From contig CM068838.1 in the NCBI GenBank assembly GCA_028554795.2, forward strand, positions 127,562,428 through 127,626,427: a stretch of 64,000 bases of DNA, written 5' to 3'. The stretch is from Sinohyriopsis cumingii (taxonomy: Eukaryota > Mollusca > Bivalvia > Unionida > Unionidae). Positions 21,669 through 29,062 of the stretch are shown here, piece after piece. Numbering within the stretch: position 1 is the first letter of the stretch; every line of letters begins with the position of its first letter. The notes beneath the pieces were generated by a model that saw nothing but the letters and a program-made list of their open reading frames with translations, ran no database searches and was not told the DNA's origin. Position numbers and translations under genes: made by a program.

Positions 21669-22003
21669 AAAAATTATCGTTTTTGTTAATTCTGGCCGTT
21701 TTTGGTCGTTTTTTGACCGTTTTTGGTCGTTTTTTGACCGTTTTTGGTCGTTTTTTGCCATTTTTTGACCGTTTTTTGAGGGCAAAAACCCCAGGAAATC
21801 ATTTAGAGAAAATCGATGTTTTTGCTGAAAAATCGAAAAAAAACGACTATAGGCAACAAAAAACGACCAAAAATGACTAGAAATCAGGAAAAAACCGGAA
21901 AAAAACCGGATTTTTATCGAGGGTAAAAACCCCAGGAAATTTTGATAAAATTTATTCCGGTTTTCCACACGGCGGTGGGGGGAGGGTTATGATCACAATC
22001 ACT
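21669..22003. repeat. Repeat-rich spacer between replication and virion blocks
   Basis: The only long intergenic region of the young element. It has three to four head-to-tail ~20-bp units of the GACCGTTTTTGGTCGTTTTT type (21,698-21,775), an inverted echo (CAAAAAACGACC at 21,857), and a 22-bp direct repeat with one mismatch (21,778-21,799 and 21,919-21,940; core AAAAACCCCAGGAAAT). A GGCGGTGGGGGGAGGG run lies at 21,972-21,987. No coding content. Candidate origin, enhancer or transcription boundary. Confidence 0.7.
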
Positions 22004-22033
22004 AATTGAAAAACCGGTGTTTTTATAATAAAG
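22004..22033 (+). promoter_or_regulatory. Late-type promoter motif, pVI-like gene
   Basis: AATTGAAAAACCGG, then TTTATAATAA (22,022-22,031), with AATTG 30 nt before ATG 22,034. Confidence 0.6.
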
Positions 22034-22459
22034 ATGATCATACACTACAACCACGATAAACCAGTACTCGTCTACGTGGTAAACTCGCGATTGCCTGTTT
22101 ACCGCGCGTACTATGGAGATGGTCTCGGTAGCACCATTGCGGGGTTATTTACAAGAATGGCTCCAAAAGTAGCGCCGTTAGCCAAACAATTAGGAATGAA
22201 GGCTATTGATGTTATTCGTGATAGGGGTATTAGTGCTATTGGAGATGTTGCCGGAAAGGCGCTTTCTGCTGCAAAGGACAAACTAATGTCGTTGGTGAGG
22301 AGAAAAAAACAGAAACCACCGGTGATGCCATCAACGACAGTGATGCCTGCAAATGTCAGTAAAGTAATAAATAACGCCGTGGAAGAAAAACTAGAGTCGT
22401 TGGCGGCTCAGTCGTCCACCAACGCGCCCATGAACGCAATAGCGGGGGAGTGGTCTTAA
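22034..22459 (+). CDS. pVI-like amphipathic minor virion protein
   Basis: 141 residues. After a ~28-residue leader comes YGDGLGSTIAGLFTRMAP, a glycine-rich amphipathic segment matching the GxGLG...F-R pattern of Polinton/adintovirus minor capsid proteins compared with adenovirus pVI. A helical AKQLGMKAIDV region, a basic RRKKQK cluster (about residues 90-95) and a hydrophilic tail follow. In adenoviruses the equivalent protein lyses membranes after entry and is processed by the viral protease; both are inferred here. The leader ending near GDG could be a cleavage site. The gene has no counterpart left in the decayed copies. Confidence 0.65.
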   Translation: MIIHYNHDKPVLVYVVNSRLPVYRAYYGDGLGSTIAGLFTRMAPKVAPLAKQLGMKAIDVIRDRGISAIGDVAGKALSAAKDKLMSLVRRKKQKPPVMPSTTVMPANVSKVINNAVEEKLESLAAQSSTNAPMNAIAGEWS

Positions 22460-22480
22460 ACAGAATTCAAAGAAAATCGC

Positions 22481-22511
22481 AATTGAAAACATCAACATGA
22501 TAAATAATAAA
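22481..22511 (+). promoter_or_regulatory. Late-type promoter motif, capsid gene
   Basis: AATTGAAAACATCAAC, then AAATAATAAA directly before ATG 22,512. The 31-nt spacing fits 22,512 and not the upstream ATG at 22,497. Confidence 0.6.
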
Positions 22512-23936
22512 ATGTTTGCGCGAACCGCTGATCCCGCGTTTGATATGGATGCCCCAGTGCGCAGGGATGATTCTGTCCGCGATTATCAATATTATTCTTA
22601 TTATGCAGCGCAACCCGACCTACGATCGCGAATTGAACTTCAAGTCCAAGATACCAGTAGATACTTTCTGCCATGTGAAGCGTTTATCGAAATTGAGGAA
22701 GAACTCGTGACAAATGCTGCCGATAATGCACCATACGCAGATGACGATCGTGTTCGAGTTGGCTTCGTTAACAACGGTATCATGGCGTTATTTGAGAGCG
22801 CCAGATATCTTATTGACGGGCGAGAAATTGAATCAATAGAACGCGAGGTTGATGTTGCAACAACGATAATTGGGTTAGCGAGATACTCGGATGATTATAC
22901 AAGATCGGCGGGCCCATCTATGATGTTTGCAAAGGACACCACCGATAACGCTGACCATATTCAGTACGTTAACGTGCTGGCGAAAAAAGAGACCGCAGGT
23001 GATCAGGCTGAAGCAGCCAATCCAGACCGCAGAGCAAAACCGGACGCTGATTTCAATATTATAAAAAGTCTTAACGGTAATTACAATATGGGATTCGCAG
23101 CACGAGTAGGAATGTTGCAAGGACCACGCCGAAAGTTTTCATGCGCGATTCCACTCCATCACATATTTGGATTCTGCAGAAATGTCAGAAAAGTTATCTA
23201 TGGGGCCAAGCATACAATCGCGCTGACGCGAAGGGGCGATGATAACAATGCAATATGGCGTGCTGCTGGCGTCGCTGCCGGTAAGGCTGTTTTAACTAAA
23301 ATGGCATTGTGGATGCCGGTGCTGACTCCATCAGTTACCACGGAAGCACGATTGTTATCATTTATGGAACAGGGAGGAAAATCGTTGTTGAGTTGGCTAG
23401 CGGTAACAACTGATGCTAAAGAGGATAACGTCGCTGATACGTTTACATGGCACCTGGCATCAAAACAGGGTGTTTCAGTCCCGCGTCATATATTCATAGC
23501 GCTACAGAATAGGGAACGATTGGGCGGTCAAGAACGCAGCCATATGATATTTGATCAATTAGGAGTCAGGGATGTTTCGCTGAGAATAAACGGACAACAG
23601 GAACCATCCGAGGATATACAGCTTAATTACGGCGACAACCATGTCGCACGTGTGTACCATCGATTGCTGTCATACATGGGTCGTGATCAAAACGTCGACA
23701 CTGGTTTGCAAATATCACAACTTGATTTTAAAAAACTGTATCCGATTTATTATTTTTCGTTGGAACATCTTGATTTAACGAGACAATCCGTCGTTGATAT
23801 ACACTTCCGAGCTCGTATAGCCCCGGGTGGTGTTGATTATAGAGCGGTTGCTGTCATTCTCAGCGATAAATCAATGCTGTTGGAAGGTGTTGGTGGACGA
23901 ATGAGAATCGTTGATGCGCCAGTAGAAAACATGTAA
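22512..23936 (+). CDS. Major capsid protein, double jelly-roll type
   Basis: 474 residues from ATG 22,512, chosen by promoter spacing (22,497 would add MINNK). Landmarks: FARTADPAFDMDAP at the start, then QDTSRYFLPCEAFIEIEEE; a central KFSCAIPLHHIFGFCRN; and a C-terminal LDLTRQSVVDIHFRARI followed by LLEGVGGRM. The length and the order of strand-rich blocks fit hexon-like capsid proteins of Polintons and adintoviruses, and the position between pVI-like and core genes supports it. The decayed copies preserve the second half with high similarity but lack a ~48-codon part around ALTRRGDDN. It would form the icosahedral shell. The assignment rests on motifs and context, with no structure prediction done. 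Confidence 0.8.
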   Translation: MFARTADPAFDMDAPVRRDDSVRDYQYYSYYAAQPDLRSRIELQVQDTSRYFLPCEAFIEIEEELVTNAADNAPYADDDRVRVGFVNNGIMALFESARYLIDGREIESIEREVDVATTIIGLARYSDDYTRSAGPSMMFAKDTTDNADHIQYVNVLAKKETAGDQAEAANPDRRAKPDADFNIIKSLNGNYNMGFAARVGMLQGPRRKFSCAIPLHHIFGFCRNVRKVIYGAKHTIALTRRGDDNNAIWRAAGVAAGKAVLTKMALWMPVLTPSVTTEARLLSFMEQGGKSLLSWLAVTTDAKEDNVADTFTWHLASKQGVSVPRHIFIALQNRERLGGQERSHMIFDQLGVRDVSLRINGQQEPSEDIQLNYGDNHVARVYHRLLSYMGRDQNVDTGLQISQLDFKKLYPIYYFSLEHLDLTRQSVVDIHFRARIAPGGVDYRAVAVILSDKSMLLEGVGGRMRIVDAPVENM

Positions 23937-23964
23937 TTGAAAGCACAAACACGTTTACAATAAA
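23935..23964 (+). promoter_or_regulatory. Late-type promoter motif, core gene
   Basis: AATTGAAAGCACAAACACG, then TTTACAATAA, 30 nt before ATG 23,965. It overlaps the capsid stop codon (TAATTG). Confidence 0.6.
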
Positions 23965-24441
23965 ATGTCGTATAGTGTCGTCAGTGTAGAGTTGACTGAT
24001 GGTCAAGTCAAGAAATTACGATCAAAGTCGGCTAAACAATGCGGGACCACAATAACGCTGAAGCCGTCACAGATGGCAGGTGGTAATCATAAGATATCGT
24101 TGACGGCGCGTCAAATAAAACATTTCAATAATGCGATGAAGAATAAAAAGGGTGTTCAAATAGATTTCTCAGCCGCAGCAATTAAAAACATGGAAAAGAC
24201 CGGTGGGATATTTCCGCTGTTAGCTGCGATTCCGGCGTTGATTGCCGCGGCCGCACCAACAGTGGCTAAGGCGGCGGCGTTAGGAGCCGTTGGTACCGCG
24301 GCGGGAATGGCACTGAAAAAGGCAACCGGGAAAGGCTATAAAAAAAAACGACCCGTAGCCGGAAAGGGTCTAAGACTACCGGGAACCCCGTATTCATGGT
24401 ACTCGGGAAAGGGTCTAAGACTACCGGGAACCGTTTATTGA
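23965..24441 (+). CDS. Basic virion core protein, Polinton type
   Basis: 158 residues. The N-terminal two-repeat pattern (VSVELTDGQVKKLRSK, then KISLTARQIKHFNNA) with I-L and LT-Q blocks is typical of a widely conserved Polinton protein. It is followed by a TGG, a 25-residue hydrophobic stretch (LLAAIPALIAAAAP...), and a basic tail KKKRP. The last 30 residues hold a duplicated GKGLRLPGT unit (DNA repeats at about 24,362 and 24,407). Adenovirus core/pX-like proteins are the usual comparison; DNA condensation inside the virion is inferred. Decayed homologues exist in both old copies between capsid and protease. Confidence 0.75.
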   Translation: MSYSVVSVELTDGQVKKLRSKSAKQCGTTITLKPSQMAGGNHKISLTARQIKHFNNAMKNKKGVQIDFSAAAIKNMEKTGGIFPLLAAIPALIAAAAPTVAKAAALGAVGTAAGMALKKATGKGYKKKRPVAGKGLRLPGTPYSWYSGKGLRLPGTVY

Positions 24442-24461
24442 CTCAGGAGTCAATGACTCCC

Positions 24462-24878
24462 ATGTCTAATTTTGATTTAATAGACGCCGCAAACGCGTTA
24501 GCGATAAAAAACTTCAGAGGTGTTTTTATGAGGGATCAATTACCGGCGGCACCAAGGAATATTGAAACCGGCATAATTAACCTCGATGGGTCCTCCGGAG
24601 CGGGAACTCATTGGGTTGCGTACGCGATTGATCCGCGTGCAATCGTCTATTTTGATTCATACGGGTTAGCCCCGCCGAACGAGTTCATGCGGTATATCCG
24701 GGCGTGTTCAGCCCGGGCGTTTTATTCCACGTTGCCAACACAGAGATTAAGTGACCCACCGATATGTGGCCGTGAGGCATTGAACGTACTCGCGGCGATT
24801 TCATCATCGCGAAAACCACCTCATGTAGTTGTAAACGAATACACGAGTGGGGTCGTAGAGGCCCGGCGGGTTAATTAG
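24462..24878 (+). CDS. Adenain-like cysteine protease (C5 type)
   Basis: 138 residues from ATG 24,462 (MSNFDL; the decayed copies have MCNFDL at the equivalent site; upstream ATGs at 24,396 and 24,453 are in frame). Catalytic candidates: His in GTHWVAYAI, Asp in VYFDSYGLAPP, and Cys in PPICGREAL, in the order and spacing of adenovirus-type maturation proteases. It would process capsid, core and pVI-like precursors in the virion. The start lies 20 bp after the core stop with no own promoter motif, so co-transcription with core is likely. Its stop is part of the fibre promoter motif. Intact here, broken in both old copies. Confidence 0.9.
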   Translation: MSNFDLIDAANALAIKNFRGVFMRDQLPAAPRNIETGIINLDGSSGAGTHWVAYAIDPRAIVYFDSYGLAPPNEFMRYIRACSARAFYSTLPTQRLSDPPICGREALNVLAAISSSRKPPHVVVNEYTSGVVEARRVN

Positions 24879-24904
24879 AAACGCCGTTTTTTTTTACAAT
24901 AACG
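24873..24904 (+). promoter_or_regulatory. Late-type promoter motif, fibre gene
   Basis: AATTAGAAACGCCG, a T-run, then TTTACAATAA, with AATTA 32 nt before ATG 24,905. The TAG stop of the protease gene lies in it. Confidence 0.55.
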
Positions 24905-26153
24905 ATGATTGATATTTGGGGACGACCGGTTTCGGCGCCGAAAAAACCCACGGAAACGGCCGCCGCCGACATAAAAAACTAATCGAGGATGAAATCGCTG
25001 ATACGTTGAATTTAACCAGTGTTGACCCGGAAGAAATAGTTGTATTTCAAGACCGCCAGGGTAAATTGAAATCCAGTAATGTGTCGCTGGATGATGTTTT
25101 AACACGACAGCGTGACGCCGCCGAAGACACTATCGCGTTGTATACCAGCGACGGACGACTCAAACCGGGTGAACATATATCGACGATAACATTAATCCGA
25201 GACGGTTTTACAACGCTGTCGGGTCAATTTTACACGTTACGAAAAAATTTTAACAGCATCGATAACAACTTTGATAAATTCTTTGGTAAAAAAAATGTCA
25301 AGCTGGATGAGATTACAACAACTATAAATGATATCACTGCGTATGGACAGGAAATAAAAACAATCAAAACTGATGTTGAAATGAGCACAGGGAGTATAAA
25401 CGTGCATGCAAGGGAAATAATAACGCTCAAAATCGAGGTTGACGCGAACACAAGGAGTATAGACGCGCATGAAGGGGAAATAGCAACGCTCAGAACCGAG
25501 GTTGAAGCGAACAAAGGGAATATAGACGAGCATGCACAGGAAATAATAACGCTCAAAATCGAGGTTGAAGCGAACACAGTGAGTATAGACGCGCGTGCAG
25601 GGGAAATAGTAACGCTCAGAACCGAGGTTGAAGCGAACAGAGGGAATATAGACAGGTGGGTAAGGAAAATAAATACACTCGCTGTTAATACTGAAGTGAA
25701 CAAAAAAAATATCGACGAGCATACACAGGAAATAGGAACAATCAAAACTAATGTTGCAGTGAACAAAAAAGTATAGACGGGCATACACAGGAAATAGGAA
25801 CAATCAGAACTGATGTTGAAGCGATTAAAGACGGACTACCGAGAGTAGCAGAGCAATTCGAAAAAATAAAAATCCCTCATGAGAACATCATCAACATAGT
25901 ATGCACAATTCGGCATGGATCATTCGATTGGACTCCTACACAGAATACAGTAAATATCACCGCAACTGTTAAGGGCATTTATCGATTGACATTGATTTCG
26001 GCGATGCAGTTTAGTATATCATCGTCGAGTTCATCCGGGTTTAACAATACAGTGTCAACAATCATTGACAAGGATACAATTGAACGGTTTGTATTAAGGC
26101 CGTTGATAGCAGTCTATTTAGGACAAACATCACATGGTATGTGGAATTTGTAG
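24905..26153 (+). pseudogene. Coiled-coil fibre protein (two frame breaks at A-runs)
   Basis: Starts MIDIWGRPVSAP; the decayed copies begin MVDIYGR at the same place, fixing the N-terminus. After 25 codons a TAA follows an A AAA AAC heptamer (24,973-24,979) and the gene continues in the -1 frame as LIEDEIADTLN...VVFQDRQGK. Then come about seven heptad-like repeats of the form EIxTLRTEVEAN-xx-IDxH (25,370-25,770), a trimeric-coiled-coil shaft pattern. A second -1 shift at an A6 run (25,765-25,770) leads to a ~125-residue C-terminal domain with strands (CTIRHGSFDWTP, GIYRLTLIS). That order, shaft then head, suggests a receptor-binding fibre (inference). The old copies have no frame change at the first site. 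Confidence 0.7.
24973..24979 (+). other. AAAAAAC slippery-type heptamer followed by stop
   Basis: Phased A AAA AAC, then TAA in the upstream frame; the -1 frame is the open fibre body. Textbook layout for -1 frameshifting, but the older homologue is continuous in one frame, so a lost A is at least as likely. Confidence 0.35.
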
Positions 26154-26164
26154 CGGATCTAAGT

Positions 26165-26195
26165 AATTAAAAACACTAGCTCTTTTAAAATAAAA
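26165..26195 (+). promoter_or_regulatory. Late-type promoter motif, hydrophobic-protein gene
   Basis: AATTAAAAACACTAGC, then TTTAAAATAA, with AATTA 31 nt before ATG 26,196. Confidence 0.55.
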
Positions 26196-26732
26196 ATGAC
26201 CACCAGGGTAATTGAATCAGAGGTATCACCGACGTCACATCAATATCGATTCGATACCGCAAAAGAATTCTCCGCGAATTTGAAAACGCTTTCCGAACAA
26301 TACCGCGTAAAAATAAAAAAATACCGCAGAAAAATAACCACCATCGACGCGGTCGTGTACTCGGTGTCGGGTATAGTAGCCGGTACCGGTGTTATTTTAT
26401 CCACGGTAACCACGATAGCCCCGATCGCTGTTCCAATCGCTATCTCCGCGATGACAACAATTGCTGGAGTCGCCAACGCAATCACTAAAAAGATATCATC
26501 GTGTTTTCAGAAAAAACTCGACGAGTATACAGTAAAACATCAAATAGTATCCGACGCGTACTCGAAATTATCCGGGTTGATCTCGTTATCGATTGATAAT
26601 TTGTTCATATCCGATGTTGAATTCTCCACGATGGTCCAGTTGTATAGCTCCGCGATGTCAAAAATCGAGGATTTTAAACTGGAAGTCGGAACCACCTGGT
26701 TGTTGAAATTAGACACTAAAAACAACGAATAA
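26196..26732 (+). CDS. Hydrophobic virion-block protein of unknown function
   Basis: 178 residues. An N-terminal helical, basic part (residues 1-50) precedes two adjacent hydrophobic segments (about 52-75, VVYSVSGIVAGTGVILS; and 78-96, IAPIAVPIAISAMTTIAG), a CFQKK turn, and a C-terminal helical domain. It is probably a two-pass membrane or membrane-active protein. Decayed homologues hold the same position between fibre and penton-like genes. The space after its stop carries AATAATAATAATG, the likely seed of the long (AAT)n microsatellite in the old copies. Function not recognised. Confidence 0.75.
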   Translation: MTTRVIESEVSPTSHQYRFDTAKEFSANLKTLSEQYRVKIKKYRRKITTIDAVVYSVSGIVAGTGVILSTVTTIAPIAVPIAISAMTTIAGVANAITKKISSCFQKKLDEYTVKHQIVSDAYSKLSGLISLSIDNLFISDVEFSTMVQLYSSAMSKIEDFKLEVGTTWLLKLDTKNNE

Positions 26733-26737
26733 TAATA
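26707..26737 (+). promoter_or_regulatory. Late-type promoter motif, penton-like gene (weak)
   Basis: AATTAGACACTAAAAACAAC, then AATAATAATA, with AATTA 31 nt before ATG 26,738, lying within the end of the preceding gene. Confidence 0.45.
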
Positions 26738-28049
26738 ATGTCGCTGAACCCCGAAGGGTTTCAATTACTTCAGCGGATCGCGGAGAACACCACTCCGGTA
26801 CAAACAAATATGATATCGATAACGTCAACGAAGCCAGAATTCAGTGTGAACTTCCCGTCGCCGGTTCCAGTGAAGGAAATAGCGCTGGCAAAATTGCGAG
26901 TATATCACAGTTGGCCTAATATTCGAGCGGACGCATTTAACGGACAACAACCTAATAACTCGCTGGTTTTTGCGTGGACAAATAAGCCCGATGGGACCCC
27001 AGACTGGAATGAGGTTACAATACCAACTGGGTCATACCAAATGGAACAAATCAATGGAGAATTTCAGCGCAGGATAAAATCGATCACAGGAAAAGAATCA
27101 AAAATCGCTATTACGGTTCATGAACCGACGTTATCGTCGACGATTGAAATAAGCACACCGGGGTATATGGTTGATATTTATAACAGTTCAATAAGAACCA
27201 TACTAGGATGGCCTAAGAATCCACCCGAGGACTTGCACACGAATGCGAAATCGTATCATGAAATTACCCCCCGGTATCTAGATAATTTATCTACTATAAA
27301 AAGCACGTTATCACCCAGTTGGTTTTTATTTCAAGACAGGAATATCATGCAGTGGTATTTTCAGCATAAGGAAACTACTGAATCGGTCGCCATATTAACA
27401 TTTATTTTAAGTGATATCACTGATATGTTTGCCGAGATTGATTATTATTACCAATTACAACTAGAACAGCTACGGGGAAACAAAAGAACGAAAACACGTT
27501 GAGGTGTTAAATCAACTTATATCAGACATGGAATATATCAATGAACGAGTCGTTAAAATGATATCCGATAACAGCGATGGTAGTAAACAAAAATTCCTAA
27601 CCGAGTATAATATCACAGAAGCCGATTTACCCGATTTCAAGTTTCCAGGATACAACGCGCCAGAACTAAGAAAGTCTCTTAATGATTTTCTCGGTCCATC
27701 AACTTATATCCTCAAACACGATAACGGAGATGGTGGTAGGCATATTGCCCCGTACAACGTAAATATCGCATCAGTGATAGCGATCAATCTAGTGTGTGAT
27801 GTTATCGAAGGGAGTTACCAGGTGGATACCAAGCAATCAAATCAAGCTCAACAGGGATATATCCTTTATTCATTTTCACCAACAGCCCCTCCCGGATTCT
27901 TAATCGTTGAGAGCCCGATTAATCCGGTCTATATGCGATGCCATAATCGGTTTTTAACGAGAATTAATTTCAGACTTACCGATCAGTCAAATAACCTAAT
28001 TGACCTACAAGAGGAGGAGTTAGTGATCACTCTGTTTGTAAGATCATAG
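26738..28049 (+). pseudogene. Penton / jelly-roll-like virion protein (one frame break)
   Basis: The first open part (26,738-27,502) begins MSLNPEGFQLLQRIAENT and has the FSVNFPSPVPVKEIALAKLR and YHSWPNI patterns that open many Polinton minor-virion proteins. The second part, in another frame, runs to 28,049 with DLPDFKFPGYN, ILKHDNGDGG, APPGFLIVESP and the final LFVRS. The break lies near 27,473-27,500, close to a G4 run. The old copies show the two parts form one gene. Strand-rich, consistent with a jelly-roll penton or fibre-base protein (inference). Its stop codon shares two bases with the inner 16-bp motif of the terminal module. Confidence 0.7.
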
Positions 28050-28287
28050 CAGCAGGGGGGGCGATGACATCGACGCGGTCGTCGATGTGCTTACCGGACG
28101 CTGACGACGCTGGGATCGACGCGCAGAAGGTGTTAATTAAACCAAATGACGTCCGGACGATCCCCTCGACGACGACGTCGTTTTTTTTTTACCAGGCGCT
28201 GACGACACCGGATCCGCTGAGTGCAGAAAGTACTAATTAAGCCAAATAACGATTGGACAAAATGTCGGATTCGCCCCCCCTGCTGCT
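28048..28287. repeat. Right terminal module of young element
   Basis: Bounded by a perfect inverted 16-mer: AGCAGCAGGGGGGGCG at 28,048-28,063 and its reverse complement at 28,272-28,287 (the element end). Inside are two ~70-bp direct repeats (28,091-28,158 and 28,189-28,258; shared blocks CGCTGACGAC, GCAGAA, TTAATTAA/CTAATTAA, CCAAAT), a perfect 8-bp stem hairpin (28,068-28,087), a CGACGACGACGTCG stretch and a T10 run. The old element has the same architecture with a 215-bp module. Candidate integrase and replication-initiation sites. Confidence 0.75.
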
Positions 28288-28949
28288 GATGCTAATGGTA
28301 CAGGAAGTTTTTTTACCATCATATATAATGTAATTAGGGATATATTTCTCTACCTTATTCTCTTTTAATTGACGCCATAAATAATCCTTTCGATATTGTG
28401 GAAGTTTAATAATTATTTTTCTATCCGTGATAAAGTCACTCCGTTGAGGTACTGGCAGCGCCTGATATTTTGGCGGAATTTTTAGCCATCCTAATACGGA
28501 TCTAATTGACGACTGATATATATCTATAGCACAGTCTAGCGAGTTTATTTATATCGCCGATCATAATGTTGGTTCGTGAAAAGTGATATCTGTTTTCGAT
28601 TCTTTCCTATAATAGATTTAATTCTGCCCTGGAATTCATCGTTGATTTGTTCGATTTGATAACTGCCTGTGGGAATACTAACACAATGCCAATCGGGAGT
28701 CCCCTCTGGTGTACTTTTATAAGCAAATACCAGTGAATTATTTGCTTGCAACCCACCAAATGATCTTCTTCTAATATTTCACCAACTATGATATACTCGT
28801 AATTGTGTTAGTGCTATTGCATTCGCGCGAATTGCAGTTGGAAAACGAACGCTAAATTCAGGATTAGTTGAGCTTGTTGATATCGTCTTGGTTTTCATCA
28901 GAGTTGTATTAGCGACGATCTGTTGCAGTAATTTATTTGATGTTGACAT
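28288..28949 (-). pseudogene. Penton-like gene, 5' half, cut by the young element (copy A)
   Basis: Start at 28,949 (MSTSN). It carries NPEFSVRFPTAIRANAIALT-type sequence, then a stop, then NNSLVFAYKSTPEGTPDWH and SYQIEQINDEFQGRIKSI, closely matching the young protein (NNSLVFAWTNKPDGTPDWN). Continuous with 13,398-14,160 before the insertion; see copy B at 54,759-56,210. Confidence 0.85.
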
Positions 28950-28957
28950 TCTGATTA

Positions 28958-28992
28958 TTATTATTGTTATAATAATAATAATAATAATAATA

Positions 28993-29041
<49 letters not shown>

Positions 29042-29062
29042 TATTATTGTTATTATTATTAT
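28958..29062. repeat. (AAT)n/(ATT)n microsatellite, copy A
   Basis: About 100 bp of ATA repeats turning into ATT repeats, lying between the penton-like and hydrophobic-protein genes. Copy B has a shorter tract (56,213-56,296). The young element has only AATAATAATAATG at this site. Confidence 0.9.

Larger units (their letters stand above)
14161..28287 (+). mobile_element. Young Polinton/adintovirus-like element, left-truncated
   Basis: 14,127 bp absent from copy B, where 28 bp (55,522-55,549) stand instead. The right end is the terminus CGCCCCCCCTGCTGCT (28,272-28,287), the same tip type as the old element. The left end starts inside the ATPase gene, so a deletion removed the left terminal repeat, most of the ATPase, any left target duplication and 28 bp of target. 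Genes are mostly open, GC-richer than the host flanks, tightly packed, and include integrase, family-B polymerase, capsid, protease and fibre. This makes it a recent integrant of an adintovirus-like virus or Polinton that can no longer excise as a unit with two ends. Confidence 0.9.

Noticed and set aside
25230-25803. Long minus-strand open frames opposite the fibre gene
   Set aside because: They are by-products of the repeated coiled-coil codons on the plus strand (Val/Ser-rich mirror sequence).
28048-28287. Junction of two element ends from a circular or concatemeric form
   Set aside because: The two 16-mers face inward, as at the ends of a module, not back-to-back, and the old element has the same arrangement at both termini.
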